Positions 24,090-38,387 of a DNA stretch of 64,000 nt are shown here, piece after piece (within the stretch, counting starts at the first letter, position 1; every line of letters begins with the position of its first letter). The notes below the pieces were generated by a model. The model made no database searches. It worked only from the letters and a program-made list of their open reading frames with translations, and had not been told where the DNA came from. A program made the translations under genes and the position numbers. This stretch comes from Rotaria macrura (taxonomy: Eukaryota > Rotifera > Eurotatoria > Philodinida > Philodinidae). The stretch spans positions 124,001 to 188,000 of the forward strand of contig OENT01000074.1 in NCBI GenBank assembly GCA_900239685.1, read 5' to 3'.

Positions 24090-27000
24090 ATGACAAAATC
24101 ACGTATGAGCAAATAGTTGTGAAATGTTCTTTTGATGTTTTCTTTTCTGTCAATGTGTATTTATATAAAACAAAAGAAAAGTGAAATAAAACAAAATAAC
24201 AAGGTTCTTTTTTCATGTCGTACGCCAAAAATATCCAAGATAAAAGTATCAACATGAACGAACGAAGTTCTAATAGAATATACAGTTGGACGACAAATCT
24301 CCTTGTAGCCTTGGTTGGTATGATGGAATGAATACTAAAAATTTCCAATTTGCTCATTATATAGCCTCGTCATATTTGACAAACGTTCTATAAGAATGAT
24401 ATATCAATCATTGCAAACGTTCTGGAAGGTGTAATCATTATGAGTCCTTTTGTAAAATAATTCGATTCAAAAGGACGTCGTCATTAATTTTTTTTCGGGC
24501 AATGGCATGCTACAAGCGTTTTTTTTTTCTAAAAAACTTAGCCTATGTCAATTATTTATTCACTTCAATCAAGAACAGTGGTAAAATAAACGGAAACATT
24601 TCCATACAGAAGTAAAAGAATCCAGATATGTTATATATATTTGACATATCAAGTATGATTTCATCACCTTCAAAGGACGAAGCTGTGTTTATGATCACTA
24701 CGTTATACTTCATGGATACATATTGCACAGTTAAAAGCCTTGCGGCATGATGATTATTAAGTGAAGAGTAGAAAAGAATGGACAATTATCTTCTCATTTC
24801 GATACTGCTTTCACCTGATCTCTTCAATAGAGCAAGAAAGAGAGAGGGAGAGCGAGAGAGATCGTAAGGGAGATGTTAATCTCTACTTTACTTCTCTAAC
24901 TCTCGAGTGTATAAAAAGAACGACAAGAAACATGTTTTTAACATAAAGACATCTGCTCTATTGCACGCGTCCAATTAAAGATGATGATGTTCTTATTACA
25001 GACTTTCAGCTATGATTTCCGTTAACGTGTTGTTCTTTTTTACCAATATATACTAATTAGAACTCTACATATCTCCTCCTTCCATTAGTCGGCAGGCAAT
25101 TCTATAATTAGAATAAATCTGAAATAAATCTAAGGACTCAATTCTCTTCTTTTTTTACACATCGAAATATTATAAGGTTCATTTGAAATTTTTTTTCTTA
25201 TTTCTGTTGTTGTATTTATTGTTTCATTCATCGGCAGAACGACATCCTTTCGAAAGCTGATTAGTGTTATTCTTGTGATCTCTTTTTGACTATCGATGCA
25301 TAGATGATATTCTGAAATAAAAAGAAAAGAAAAGGAAAGGAAATCTGTCTTATTATCATCTATAAGCAGTATGTGTTAGTGCATAAATGATTTATTCTTA
25401 AAGAGGATTTCGAACAATTCAATCGATGATGATCGGTCACTACCGAAATTGTTTATGACAGGAAAGACAATAAAGGCTAATTATGTCGCTCGTGATAACA
25501 TGCTGTGGTAGTGACTGTTACTTTTGATCAATGATTATATTGAATGAATGCAGACATATATGTATAAATGTATAGCTATGGCAGAATGGAATCATGAGAA
25601 AAAAAAGTGTTATCGACAGATTTTTCTTTTCTTTTCAAAAAGGATTTTTTTTTACAAGGATAGCTAATAATTCACAATAGGTGGTCGTCTTTGAATAAAG
25701 TGTTCAGACCTTTCTGTACATTTTGTTACGATTATATTCGCGTGTCCAAAGTCAATTAACCTTGAGAAGACCAAAGTGATGCAATTGTTGTTGCTTTATT
25801 GACCGATATTCATCTCACTATGAGTTTAATAAAGTGTGAAAAGCTACATTTGTATTGATTATGGGGCGGGATAAAAAAAATATATATCGAAGCCAACACT
25901 AATCGATTTCGCTTAAGGCGAGTTTTTTTCTTCATTAGATACTGTTATCTGTGAAACTTGAATTAGGTTGTGAATTTCATTTAAAGAAAAAAAATAAATA
26001 AATCAACGATATCAAGTATTCTTAAAGGAATAACTTAAGTTTGTGCACGTTTTAATAGAAAAAGCAAGAACAAAAGATAACATATGATGCACTCTTTATT
26101 TATTTTTCTTGCTTCATTAACTGCTCGACGAGGTTCGGGGACTAAAATTGAGAGTCGATTTTTAAATCCAATTGGGCGAGCACCATTTTTTTCTCTTAAC
26201 AAATATATATTGTGCCCCCACGCAATAATTATGAACACAAGTGGGAAGAGAAAAATGGGTACATCCTTCGAAGAATATTGACTTTTACACCGAATTAAAC
26301 AATCGTGGTAGTAGAGCTATATGTTCATATACATTCGAAACTCGAGAGAGCATGACATCTAATATCGTCCTTTGTATTTTCAAAAGAAAACTATCAAGAA
26401 AAAGATAGAAGAAAAATGTCAGTGAGCGATTCATTCGAAGACTATTCATACCGACTACGAAGAGAGATTGCATGTGAAATATATGTTATTTGGGCATCTA
26501 AAAAAAGTTGTTCGAAAAAATTCTAATTATGAACAGACTGAGATGCGCTGAAAAGATAATCACAAGAACTTATATTCTTCAAAGTTTTGAATTCTACTTG
26601 CCTACTGTTATTTGCCAATCTTAGCTGTTTTCAAAAAGTTTCTACTATATGATTAGACTGCTTAAGACGGAAAACTTCTAAAATTATAAAGAAATTTTTT
26701 CTTTAAAATGCAGATGTTTTCTTTCTTTCTCTCTCTATGGTGATGTCCCATTTGATTTTGGTATGTTTAGATTTCTGTTTTTCGGAAAACGCCGAAATTA
26801 CCAAGTGCTTGATAATTGCACTAATATACGAATTAGAGGGTTTTCATAATGTTCTTAACTTTGGATATGAACTATTTTTCCGAAGAATGGAAAGAATTAC
26901 GTAAGCCACATTTATAATTTGCGAAACTTTCGATATTTTTCGCATTTTAGATGTCTACATAGTGTTTGCATGGCATGTTTACAGCAATTAGCATCGTCTA

Positions 27001-28289
27001 AAAACTATCTTGTTTACTTTTATAATTGTAATTGATTTCTCGTTATTTATTTATTTATTTATGATTAGTTTAAAAAATAATATAATATAAAACTGCTGCG
27101 AGACCAAATCATAGATAAGTGGCATACAGATATAGTTTAGATAATTGTCAAATCTTTATATCATCGATCGTCTCTTTACAATTTTATAACATCTGTTTAC
27201 GTTCAGGTAGATAAGAATATGTGCATTTTTCATATGAACCAGTGAATTTTACATGATATCATCACATATGTAGCTGTGAGATTCTAGCATCGTTGGCCTA
27301 TTCCTTTAACAAAAGATGATGATAATAATGTTTGATCGAACTGAGTACAGATATCAACAGCAATATTTTGTTTTTCTTTTCTAATAGCTATATTCTAAGT
27401 CTAAATGAGGCAACATTGTTTTTTGAAATTCAACTTGTTCATTGAAAAGAATACGAGTGTTCAGAATAGCTTGACTTTACAGTTCTCTTTAAATAATAAA
27501 AACAGCTGTTCGTTGAAAAAGAATGACGTTTGAACTATGTGAAGGAAATTCGTATTTTTCAGAGTTTAGACAAAAATGTCGTGATTAATTGCAAAGAAAG
27601 ACGTATCATTTTATTGATCGCTTTGAATATGTTACTATGGAGAAAATGCATGAGAAAAAAGCAAAATCATATTGAAATTTCCAATAAAACCAGTGCAAAA
27701 AACTTGAAACATGATTTGATCTGTTCAAATTTTCAACAGATCAACAATATTTCAGGCATTGACAAGTTTCGTTGACATACAAAATGATCGTCTATTGTGA
27801 GCGAAGAAAAACATTCATTTTTAACTTGAAAAGATAGAATGTTGGATAGTCTTATGCATCCTTGTTCTACATTCAAAACAAAAAACCATTCTTGAAAGTC
27901 AGATAATCAATTCTCTTGACATAATTTCATAAAACTATAGTATCAACTAGACAATTGAGTAAATGATTTATAGTTTATATATTCCTTTTTGCTTCTTCTA
28001 ATTGGGTTCCGCTATGATGGTATGCATGACACATCGTTCTTTATCTTGTTTCACTTTTTCTGTATGCTTGATATGTACATAAAGAAATATTCGTTCTTCA
28101 TCGTAAAACATGAATAGGAAGTACGACCGCGTGTATCTGTTCAAGCTGAAGGTTGTGTAAAGTCATGCTTGATCGATTTGTGTTACCTTCTCTGTGCACT
28201 TTTCTTTCTTTTACCTGTGTGCGTTGCATTACTCCGTCAGCAAATCCTTTCCCACTCAAACCATTCACTTCTTTGTGATAGAATAAAGA
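24090..28289. other. Intergenic region between Dlx and the disordered-protein gene
   Basis: No gene could be supported in 4.2 kb. Visible structure is a GA-rich simple repeat near 24834-24862 and a patch of higher GC at about 26110-26230, open on both strands but without recognised similarity. Given its place next to a developmental regulator, part of this region may be cis-regulatory, but nothing in the sequence proves it. Confidence 0.55.
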
Positions 28290-31200
28290 ATGGCAAATAG
28301 AAGCACTAGTAAAGCATCCAAACCATCTGTAAATGTTGTTTACGATTCTCGTAATGATACATCTGGTGGAAAGAAAAAAGGTGGTATTCATACTACTAAA
28401 GTTGAATTTGATGAAAATACTTGTATTTTTAATTGATCTAGTCATCGGTTGTGGTGGAGTAAGCGTAGCAGAACGTGCACGTTTATTTGGAACTCAAATA
28501 TCAACATCATCACCACCAAATAAAAATCCTACTAAACCATCAAATCCAACAGTTCAACGACCTCTAAATACTAATCAGCCAACAAAATCTAATGTTGTTC
28601 ATCAAGACAGAAATTATCAACAGCCAACAACGTATGTTGATCGACATCTGAAACAAGATACGTCATAGTAAGAATAAATTCTTTCAAATAATTATCAGAA
28701 TTTTGACTCATTTAGTTCTGCTCCACGAACAGTACTGGATAATCATCATCGGCAACCTAATCAAATAAATGACATAGTAAAGCATGACCATTCAGCATCG
28801 AGTGATTCACATCCGTATACAACATTCGCACGATCACGTAATCATAGTCAACATTCATCAACAAATCAACGACAAACCACTAATTATGATAAACCTGTAT
28901 ATGAATCTCCACGAAAACAACCATACAGTAAATCAAATCCATCTCACAAAATTATCCCCGATAAGCCACGTCAACTGGTTGACGATGCTAGTTATAGTGA
29001 TGACGATGATACTTCTTATCTTGATTCATATGATAGACGTAGATCACCATCACACTATCAACCGAAATTGTATAGTAGTGCTTATAGACCATCTAATTTT
29101 TTTCAACCAATAAGGAATCCCACAGAAGAATCGTATGAGAATCCGTCACAAAAATATACACAACAATCAAGACCTATGAAAACCTACACGACCATGAATG
29201 GTTTGCAACCGTTCGATCTTGGAAATTTAATTCAACGTATTCAACAAGATTATGTTGATAATGTTCGACCATATGTATCAAGTGTAGAATTCATTGAAAC
29301 GAATGAAAGTTTAGCTAACATTGGTTTCATAACGCCAGTTACTTCTCGAAAAGGTTTTTTTTTCATTTGTTACACTTAATTTAAACTGATTTGTGAACTA
29401 TTGAAGATTATCAACGACGAACTCAAGATACATATCAACGAAGAGAACCATCAAATCATTATGATATCATTGATAAAACGAATTTTTATCCATATGAAAC
29501 AAGACCTTCGAAACATTCATTTACTAGTAATCAATACTCATCCATGCAACGCAAAAAATATCGAACGCAACAACATGATGAAGCACTATCTCCTATTCGT
29601 ATGGGATAAATGAAAATCTAAAGAAAAACCTTAATTGATTTTATAATTTAGAAACTATGGAAAGTTCAAGGAAAACCAGTAAACAACGTAAATCAGAGAG
29701 TGAGTCAATCCATTACAAGTTCTGATAGTTCGCCCTTTTATAAATAGCATTGTCGTATTCTGTTTCTTTATGCAGAAAACTTACGATGAGTATTTTTAAC
29801 GTAGAATTTTCACTTGATATACGAAATTGAGTTATACACATTCAACAAATTTAAATTAAACTCGAAATAGCATTCATTCGAATTTTCCATGTATTCTAAT
29901 AGTGAAATTTTACTTTATTGTATACGAAATGCTAGAAAGAAAAAACATAAATTAATTATTTTACGTCTTCATTGAATTTATTTTTCTGTAACAAATTACC
30001 CACTTCATGTGTATATACTTTAAAGTTTAACAACGATCAAGTAAATCATTACCATGGTAAAAAGCTTGTAACTCTTCCAGAACAGAGTTCTGATAAACGA
30101 AGGTTTCTTCGTTGTATTGAGCGGTTCGAAAACTAATGTACTCTTACTTTTGAGTAAAAAAGAAGTAATTCAATAATAAGTATGAATGAAGATCATTTTC
30201 AAAACAGTCTACAGACAAGTTTCCCAATGACTCTATTGACAATCTCGAGTTAATTGAAATCTTAGGTTATACACAAGACTTGAGAAAAAATTCATACTTC
30301 AACACCTTGTTGCTTCCTGTGATCATACTATGAAAATAGATATTGCTTCATGACACAAGTAGAACAACAGTTGTCATAAATTCTGGATTTTCAACTATTT
30401 CCTTCCATTTAATATCACAGATGCACAAATTAAGAAACGCTCCCAGCATGTTATTCTTCGCCAGTAGTCCTCATTCGTTTTATATGCTTGAAAATATTGT
30501 TCACAATCAGAATCGAACTAAGATATACCCTTCTTTCTCTTAAGAAGATATTATTTTTCCATGAAGAAAATAAAAGAAAATACATATAGTATTTTGAAAA
30601 TAAAATAAAGTTTTTGCTAAATACACATTTCGTTAGATAAGCTTCAATATTTTAGTGAAGATACTTGTTATGGAAAAAAGAAACGAGAAGTAGTACAGAT
30701 TTTCCGCTGTTTCTACTGTGGAAATTTTGATTTCTTCTTGAATTTTTCAGTATTAAAGAAGAGAATAGTCGCAAATATCGAGTGATGCAGAATGTATACT
30801 GCGGATTTTTCATTTATTCCTTGACTGTACACTCAAATGAACTACTATTCGCCATTCAGCCATCGTTCTCGAAATTTCACATCATAAGGCAAATTTAGTA
30901 TAACGAATATAATTTCTTTCATAGTTTTGGATGAGACGTGATAGTGTGAATTGATATCGTACAAATCAAGGCTTTCTTTATTTTCAATTTAATTTATCGA
31001 AAATCTTTATTTTTTTCATGGACGCGTTGTTCAAAAAAGTGACCCTAGCCAATCAATTACATAAAGGGTAATCTAATATAATCTAATGAACACGTATCGA
31101 TCGTATTCCGTAGCCAAAGCATCTTCAAAATGAATTCAGGCAGAAGATTAACATGCTATTTTTGGCACTGTTGATGAATATGACGTAATACATCATCTTA

Positions 31201-32833
31201 CCGATATGCCACTGTTGTTTACAAATGTTTCGTCATCAAACTCCAAAGATACACTGCCAATTATTATCCACATACGATTGTTTACATTCGTGTGCATACA
31301 ATACATTCGCTCTTTTCGTGGAAACAAACTTTCTTGTCTATTTCTGTAAAGATCAGTCTTCAACTAATCATCCCCATTAAATAGGAGTACGCTTAACAGA
31401 AACGTATGAAGAAAACTACCTTAGGTTATGTTAAGTACTGTATTTTGAGTAGAATATCAAGTGCTAGATTTCAGTTATGGAGCAGATTTCAATCAAAGGG
31501 GTTGATAAAGGAATAAATTTTAAAATATTATTTGAACGAGACTTCATCATGTGACATCCGATATATTTTAATGTTACTTCAGGATCAATGTAACCTACTG
31601 TAATCAATTTGGTCATATATCATGTATCCAATGAAAATTGTTCATTTGCTACTATTTAATTGCTAGATATCTATTTATATATAGAATAGACTTGAACTAT
31701 TTTATTGCTCTCTTAATTTTGCTCTCGTCTCACAGTCGATATGTAGATTCAAATAATATTAGACAACTATGTATATATATCTTTAGTTCTTTCCAGGATC
31801 TACTTTTGTAACATTTGAAACGAATGTTTAATAATCATAGTGTAAATCTGTTGATATTACAACCACAATGCCGATATAAGGATATCATTAGAAAAATAGT
31901 CAATCATCTAAACATCAAGTTATCGTCACTGTAATGAAAAATGTATCTTTTAGTCTATCGGGAAGCTTTAGTTGTATGTAGTGGGAAAGCTAGATCATGT
32001 ACTTTTTCCATTGTTATCTGGAAAAGACTGAAATTTTTCTAAAAGCGGAGGGTTTCAGTGAGTTCTCGTTGCAATATTCCTGTCAAGAAGATTATCACGT
32101 TTTGGAATATCGAATTTTTTCAGGCCCCCCAGCTCCTGTTATCCAAAAAGTACCTACACCAGCTGCCACCAGTTCAGAAGAGGAAGAGCCATCAGCAGTA
32201 ACAAACGAACCAGCAGAAACATCAAAAGCAACTGAACTAGAAACTTCATCGGAAGAATCAACAGAATCAGAGGAAGAATCTGAAGAAGATGCACCTAAAG
32301 ATCCACCAAAGCAAACTTCTTCTCAACCTGCTAATGCAACAAATAATACTTCAAGTGCAAGTGGAACTACAGCAACACAACGTAATAATATGGCTCCTCC
32401 AATTTTGCCAGATAAAACTCTAGCAAATCCAATTGGAGCTCAGCCAAAGAAAAATGAAACCGAAGAAAGTGAATCAGAAGAAACCGAAACAGATTCTGAC
32501 GATGACAGCGATGATGATGATGATGAAGATGAAAAATCAAAGCCTACGTTGAAGAATCAGTCGAATAATGCTCGACCAACACCTATCACACCAAAAATGA
32601 CTGCTCAATTACCACAACAACGAGATACGACAACAAATTTCAGCACAACGCAAGCCATCGAATCCGCTGGTATGAGAAAAATTTCTTTTCTTAAAAATAA
32701 AACTCATGTTTTTCATATTTTCGAAATAGATTTAGATTGGATTGGTTCTTTTGATGAACAAGATACTAGAAAATTATCATTCGGTGGCAGATTAAAGTGG
32801 ATAAAAAATATATTTCGTCGCAATAAAGAATAG
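28290..32833 (+). CDS. Unrecognised disordered protein with acidic Ser/Glu tract
   Basis: I do not recognise this gene. Exons inferred from splice sites and phase: 28290-28380 (alternatively ending at 28350), 28442-28667, 28716-29353, 29407-29598, 29652-29699, 32124-32669 and 32730-32833, giving about 614 residues. The reading frame crosses a 2.4-kb intron (29700-32123) with a GTGAGT donor and a TTTTTTCAG acceptor. The N-terminal part has a short conserved-looking segment VSVAERARLFG. The middle is rich in P, S, N, Q, H and Y, with an ordered-looking island near IQRIQQDYVDNVRPYVSS. After the long intron comes a Glu/Ser tract and an Asp run. The C-terminus is short and basic-aromatic (GRLKWIKNIFRRN). 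No membrane segment or signal peptide is visible. The two halves could be separate genes, but the exact phase match at the join argues for one. The function is unknown. Confidence 0.65.
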
Positions 32834-33856
32834 TAGATATTGATCACTGACATTGAAATAACTGTTTTTGTTTTTGTCAATCGTTATAATCTCCTCTCAA
32901 ACGAATAGAGGAGAGAATTTTTTAACTTAACGGATGATATCCATGCTCTGTATAAATTTTGTTTTCAGTATACGATGACAACAATCGGTCGAGGAGACTT
33001 GATGTTTGTATTGTTAGATAGAGCAAAATCTCTACTTGAAAAATCCAAAAAATATATTCCAAAGTTTTAAAGAACATGTTTGAGTTCAAGTGTTTTTTTG
33101 TTTTCGTACACTTCTAGTCTTGAGACATAAGCCAACATCGACTGAAAAGATAAATCATAGCAATACAAATTACCATTAAAGTGCATGCAGCAAAACTTTC
33201 TCCAGTAATCCAAGTCGATGAACTGTAGAAAAATACAAGACAAATTCTTCATTGCATATTGACGAAGAAAAATCTCTTGAAGTTCCGAACAGAGAGATTC
33301 AATTTGTCTCACGTGAGGCCTATATACTTTTTAACTTGAATATTTTGATAGTGCACTGCAATTCTATTCGATAAGAATTATGCTCACGAATAGTGTGCGC
33401 TAAAATTTTGAACAACTATATAGTGATAGTTTGTAAGAACAGCTCTCCATTGTCAAGTTTACTTGCGCTGACATTAAAAGGATCGAATGTTGACGATATC
33501 CTTTGTCGTCATTCTATACTGAGAGCAAAACTAATCCAGAATTTAAGAATTATCTTATTATATAAATATATCCAACGATTGGCAGTTTAATATGACGGAG
33601 ATCAAATTTTGGTTCATGTTTTCTATCGATATAAGATTCATGAAAATGGATTCATTTTTAATAATGAATATCTGTAGCTCCCCCTCTCTCTTGTATGTAG
33701 TTTTTTCATACCTTTTTTCTTTAAGAATAAAAATGAAAAAATTTCGCGGCGAAAAAAGGCAAGTTTAATCATATTATTCGTTTCGAAAATATCTATTTAA
33801 CCAACTATTCATTCGATTTGATCGTATTACTTTTTGAATATTGAATATTATAATAC
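32834..33856. other. Intergenic region before the KLHL10-like gene
   Basis: About 1 kb of AT-rich sequence without a supported gene. A short minus-strand open frame at 33067-33312 has no recognisable similarity. Confidence 0.6.
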
Positions 33857-36800
33857 ATGTCATTACATATTACAACGGATGCGGAAAATATTTCATTAAT
33901 TCGGAAGTATAGTCGAATCACATGTGATGTACTTTCAGAATTACGAAGTTCTGGTGAATATTGTGACGCTATTTTACGTACGGATGATCTACATTTGTTC
34001 AAAGTTCATCGTGCCATACTTTGTTGTAAGATGAGATTGTCAGTTACTGTGCATTGGAAGACGATGATTGTTGTTTACTTGTTTTCTTTTCTACAAAAGC
34101 ATGCAGTTCATTTTTTCGAGCACTTTTCACCAACGGAATGAATGAAACAACAGATCATACTGTTGATATTCATGGTATTAACGGTGATGTAATGAGTTTA
34201 GTTATTAATTATATATATACGCGAGAAATAAAACTGGATGAAACTAATATATATGATATATTACCAGCTGTGAATCAATTACAAGTATTAGAATTATTTT
34301 CACTATGTGAAAATTATTTATTCGAAAAACTTAATCCAGAAAATGTCATTGGTATACGAGAGTTTGCATCATTCTTTTGTAAGTTAAATCGATGCGACTG
34401 AAATGACATATTTGAGATCTATTTAATTTTAGATTGCAAAAAGCTTTGTGAACAAGCTGAAATTTATTTATTGTATGTAAATTCATTTGCTATTTTATTT
34501 TTGAATCTATTAAGAATACGAGAAGATATATGAATTCTATAGAACAAATTTTATTGAAGTATCAAGGAAGAGTGAAGAATTTCTTGAATTACGTCTTGAA
34601 CAAATAATTGATATACTCAATTGCGATGAATTGAATGTTCGAAGTGAAGAAGCAGTTTTCGATGCTGTCATACGATGGATTGATTATAGTGTCGATGAAA
34701 GAAAGAAAGTAAGAGAAAAACAAATGATGTTTTTTTCTTCTACGTAATATCACAGATAATATAATTGCTTCTTTCAAAAAAAGAATTGTAATTTATAATA
34801 CTTGTTTATTTACTAATGTGAAGAATCATATACGTAAATTTAAGTTTTCGTAAACAGAGATCAGTCAACGAATGACGCTGTAGCAATTAAATTATTCACG
34901 TAGTAACACAGATTAATTTTTGAAAATCGAAATATGATGAAATATTAATTTTGTTTACTTGAAATATATTCTTCTAGCATATATAGATGGCAAGTGTTTT
35001 TAAAAATGTTCGTGAATGAAATCACCGTTAGAGTTACCCGCTAAAATGTGCTCTTCCAACATTAATTATTTCTTTTTCCTAATGGGAATTACTTAGAGAT
35101 CTAAGAGAAATTTGAGATGTGATCTAGTGCAACTTAATGATACTTTTCTAGAAACAAGGTTTTTCATAAAACCATACTACGGAATTTCATTCAAAGAGTT
35201 TGTACAAAAAGAGAATCATTAAAAGTTAGTTTTAACACAAAGTTAACAAGTTTTTATGGTAGTTTACACGAGATATGAAACTGTAAAAAAATCTAGGCTA
35301 TATCCTATAGCCGATAGTAGCAATTTCTTTAATCTGAATGGTCGTCGGTATCGACAAGGGTTTGGTTGGTTAGCAATTCTTGAGTGTACTCTTTCTGAAG
35401 GTATGGCAAATTAACTTTTTTATACATGATAAAATCCAGATTGATATTCGAATCATTTACAAAACTAGTATTCTTTATGAATAGACCAATGGCAAATTTC
35501 ATACGAGAGTCGAATCTCAATAAGAATTCGAATCTTTGTGAAGCTCCAAATAGGATATATTGAGAGAAAATCGTTTGGATCTATCAGAAGAAGACCCTTC
35601 AAGATATAATCCGAGTCATCATAGTGTGAAATCTAAAGGAATCCTCAGTCATAAATATGAAACGTCGAATGAAAAAGTATGTAAACTAAGACGTATGTAG
35701 ATAATTAATTTTTCAACTCACTCTCAAATATTGTTTACATCCACGGTGGTCATACTGCCTAGGCTAAAATTTTGAATGCTAGCTTTTGCTCGTGGTGGAA
35801 AGCTACACAATAGTTTGATTTTTTTCCAATAAAAGACAAAAAAAATCCTTTGCCTTACAAAAACCCTATTTCGAATAACTTTATGATAACTGTTTATACT
35901 CTGTTGTTCACTGTACTGAATAAAATTTCTTTTTGTTTTTCAATAAGAATATTGTCGATTTACTGAAATGTGTTCGTTTGGGTTTATTAACAACGAGTTT
36001 CTTTATTGAAAAAGTGAAATGCCATCCATACATCATAAATAATGAAGCATGTAAACCGTTAGTTATAGATACATTGAAATATTTATACGAACTTGACGTT
36101 GATACTTATCAAGTTTGTGCTAGTTTTTTTTTCACTCGGATTGAAACGTTTCGTTTAACATATTTTATGATGTATTCAAAGGATTTGTTAGTACAAAATC
36201 CAATAGCAAGGCCACGCATTCCACACGAAGTTCTTGTTGTACATGGTGGATGGTCAGGCGGAAGTCCAACGTTGGCAATCGAATTATATGATGTAAGATT
36301 TATTTCTAGAGACATCAATTTATTTGATGATATATGAAGATTGTTTAGACTCGTGCTGATAAATGGTTTCAATTACCATTTAATGATAGATGTAAATTTT
36401 ATACATATCTATAAATATGATATAAAATATATTAAGATAGATATTTGTCTTTCTTCTATTTTGTTTTCTTTTGAAATTGGTCAGTTCCACGTGCCTATCA
36501 TGGAATAGTAACCATCGATAAATTCATCTATGTGATTGGTGGTTTTGATGGAATGGATTATTTTAATTCATGTCGAGTTTTTGATTTACAAACATTTCAA
36601 TGGAGTGAAATTGCGCCTATGAATGTCAAACGGTACCTAATGCTTTCATGACTATTCAATCTAATTGGTTATTTCCATATATCACTGTAGGTACTATGTT
36701 AGTGTAGTTGTACTCGATGGTTTAATTTATGCAATGGTGAGCTTCGAAATTATGATTTGCCATTTGAGAATTTTGAAAAAAAAACAATGTCAGGGAGGTT

Positions 36801-38387
36801 TCGATGGTCATTCACGACAAAATACAGCTGAAAGATATTCACCGAGTTGTAATCAATGGCTTTCTATACCAGCGATGCACGCACAACGGTCAGGTTTGTT
36901 GCTGTTCAGATATTGTTCTTGAATTACTTTATTTTATTAATTTTGAAGATGCATCAGCAACTGTTTTGCAAGGTGCGTTGTTTACTGCTTAATACAAAAG
37001 AAATATTTATCATAGAATTAAAGACAGATAGAATATATATTTGTGGTGGATTCAATGGACAAGAATGCATGAATAGTGCAGAATATTTTGATCCTAAAAC
37101 GAATCAATGGACCATGATTGCACCGATGCGTAGTCGACGATCTGGCATCGGTGTCATCGCATATCATAATGCAATCTACGCTATGTCGGCAAAATATAAC
37201 ATTTCAGAATGTCTTTCCATGTGACTTGTCATGTATTTTAGAGGTGGTTTCAATGGATCAATACGAATGAATTCTGGTGAAAGATATAGCCCTAAAACAA
37301 ATACTTGGATGTCAATACCAGATATGTATAATCCAAGAAGTAATTTTGCTATTGAAGTACGTCACTTTGTCTGCACATCTGTCGGTTTTTTTCAATTAAA
37401 CTATTATCCTCCGTGACGATAATGCAAGTGTTTCGTACACAGTACTGGTATCGTTGATGTACACATCAGTGTGTGGAGATACGCCACGAGTTGAATTTTT
37501 TTGGGTTTCCATTGTCTGAGAGATATTTGGACAGTGTTAACAATCAATATAATGAAATATCGCATGAAAAATATCTCATATTCTCATGATAGCTATTGTC
37601 GTCTGATTACAAAAATTCATAGTAAAAATCGAAGAATGATTGCTCCAGGTTTGTGAAGGATATTGCATTATGACTGTCTCCTATCATCTTAGGTTTTCAT
37701 CAAAGTTCACCTGAAAAATAAGCGGATATAAGATTAAACTTTCATATCTGATCTAGTTTGATGTTATAACATAATTTGCTTGATACTTGACAGTTCATTG
37801 TGTTCAACACAAGATCTAATCTTGTTTATTTTTTACAAACGACGACGCCGTTGACCCAAGGGAAGGGGGCAAGAGCTATAAGATTTCAATTTTCAATAAT
37901 TTTCAATTGGTTTCTTTGTTCTTACTAGGTAGTCGATGACTATTTATTTGTAATCGGTAATAACAAAAAATAAGCTATTGATTGTTTTTATTTAAAATTT
38001 TTCATAATGCATGCTCATTAGGTGGATTTAACGGTGCAACAACCATATTTAATGTTGAATGTTTTGATGACGTAGTTAACGAATGGTAAATTGAATTTTA
38101 ACGTCGATAATCACTAAAGTAAATTCATTTCTAGGTATGATGCAGCTGATATGAATATATTTCGTTCAGCTTTATCTGCATGTATCCTATCTGGTATTGA
38201 TCGTGTTCGACATTTAATAACATTTGTACGACAACAAATAATTGATGAAGAAAAATCAAAAATTTCGAATGCTATTAGTACAAGTATGAGATCACCATCA
38301 TCATCAATTATTCCTGTTGGTACTTTGTCAGCCGCTGTTGGTGCTTTATCATCTACTATTGATAATATCGTAGCTAATGACCTATAA
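33857..38387 (+). CDS. KLHL10: KLHL10-like BTB-BACK-kelch CUL3 adaptor
   Basis: BTB-kelch proteins bring substrates to CUL3 ubiquitin ligases; KLHL10 does so in spermatids of mammals and flies. Sixteen exons with closing phases: 33857-34025, 34100-34378, 34433-34472, 34543-34708, 35948-36112, 36182-36292, 36349-36391, 36485-36632, 36691-36736, 36794-36893, 36949-36972, 37028-37184, 37242-37356, 37929-37956, 38022-38085 and 38135-38387. The BTB domain has CDAILRTDDLHLFKVHRAIL and CSSFFRALFTNGM. The BACK domain has SEEFLELRLEQIID and EAVFDAVIRWIDY. Six kelch blades follow, including GGWSGGSPTLAIELYD, YVIGGFDGMDYFNS, GGFDGHSRQNTAERYSP, ICGGFNGQECMNSAEYF and VIGGFNGATTIFNVECF. The run RSRRSGIGVIAY is shared with vertebrate KLHL10 residue for residue. 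Introns at 34709-35947 and 37357-37928 are long. The tail after the last blade diverges from vertebrates. Confidence 0.92.

Noticed and set aside
34470-34545. Extra residues between the BTB and BACK parts of the kelch gene when a nearby AG is used
   Set aside because: Using the acceptor at 34541-34542 gives exactly the length seen in vertebrate KLHL10, so no insertion is needed.
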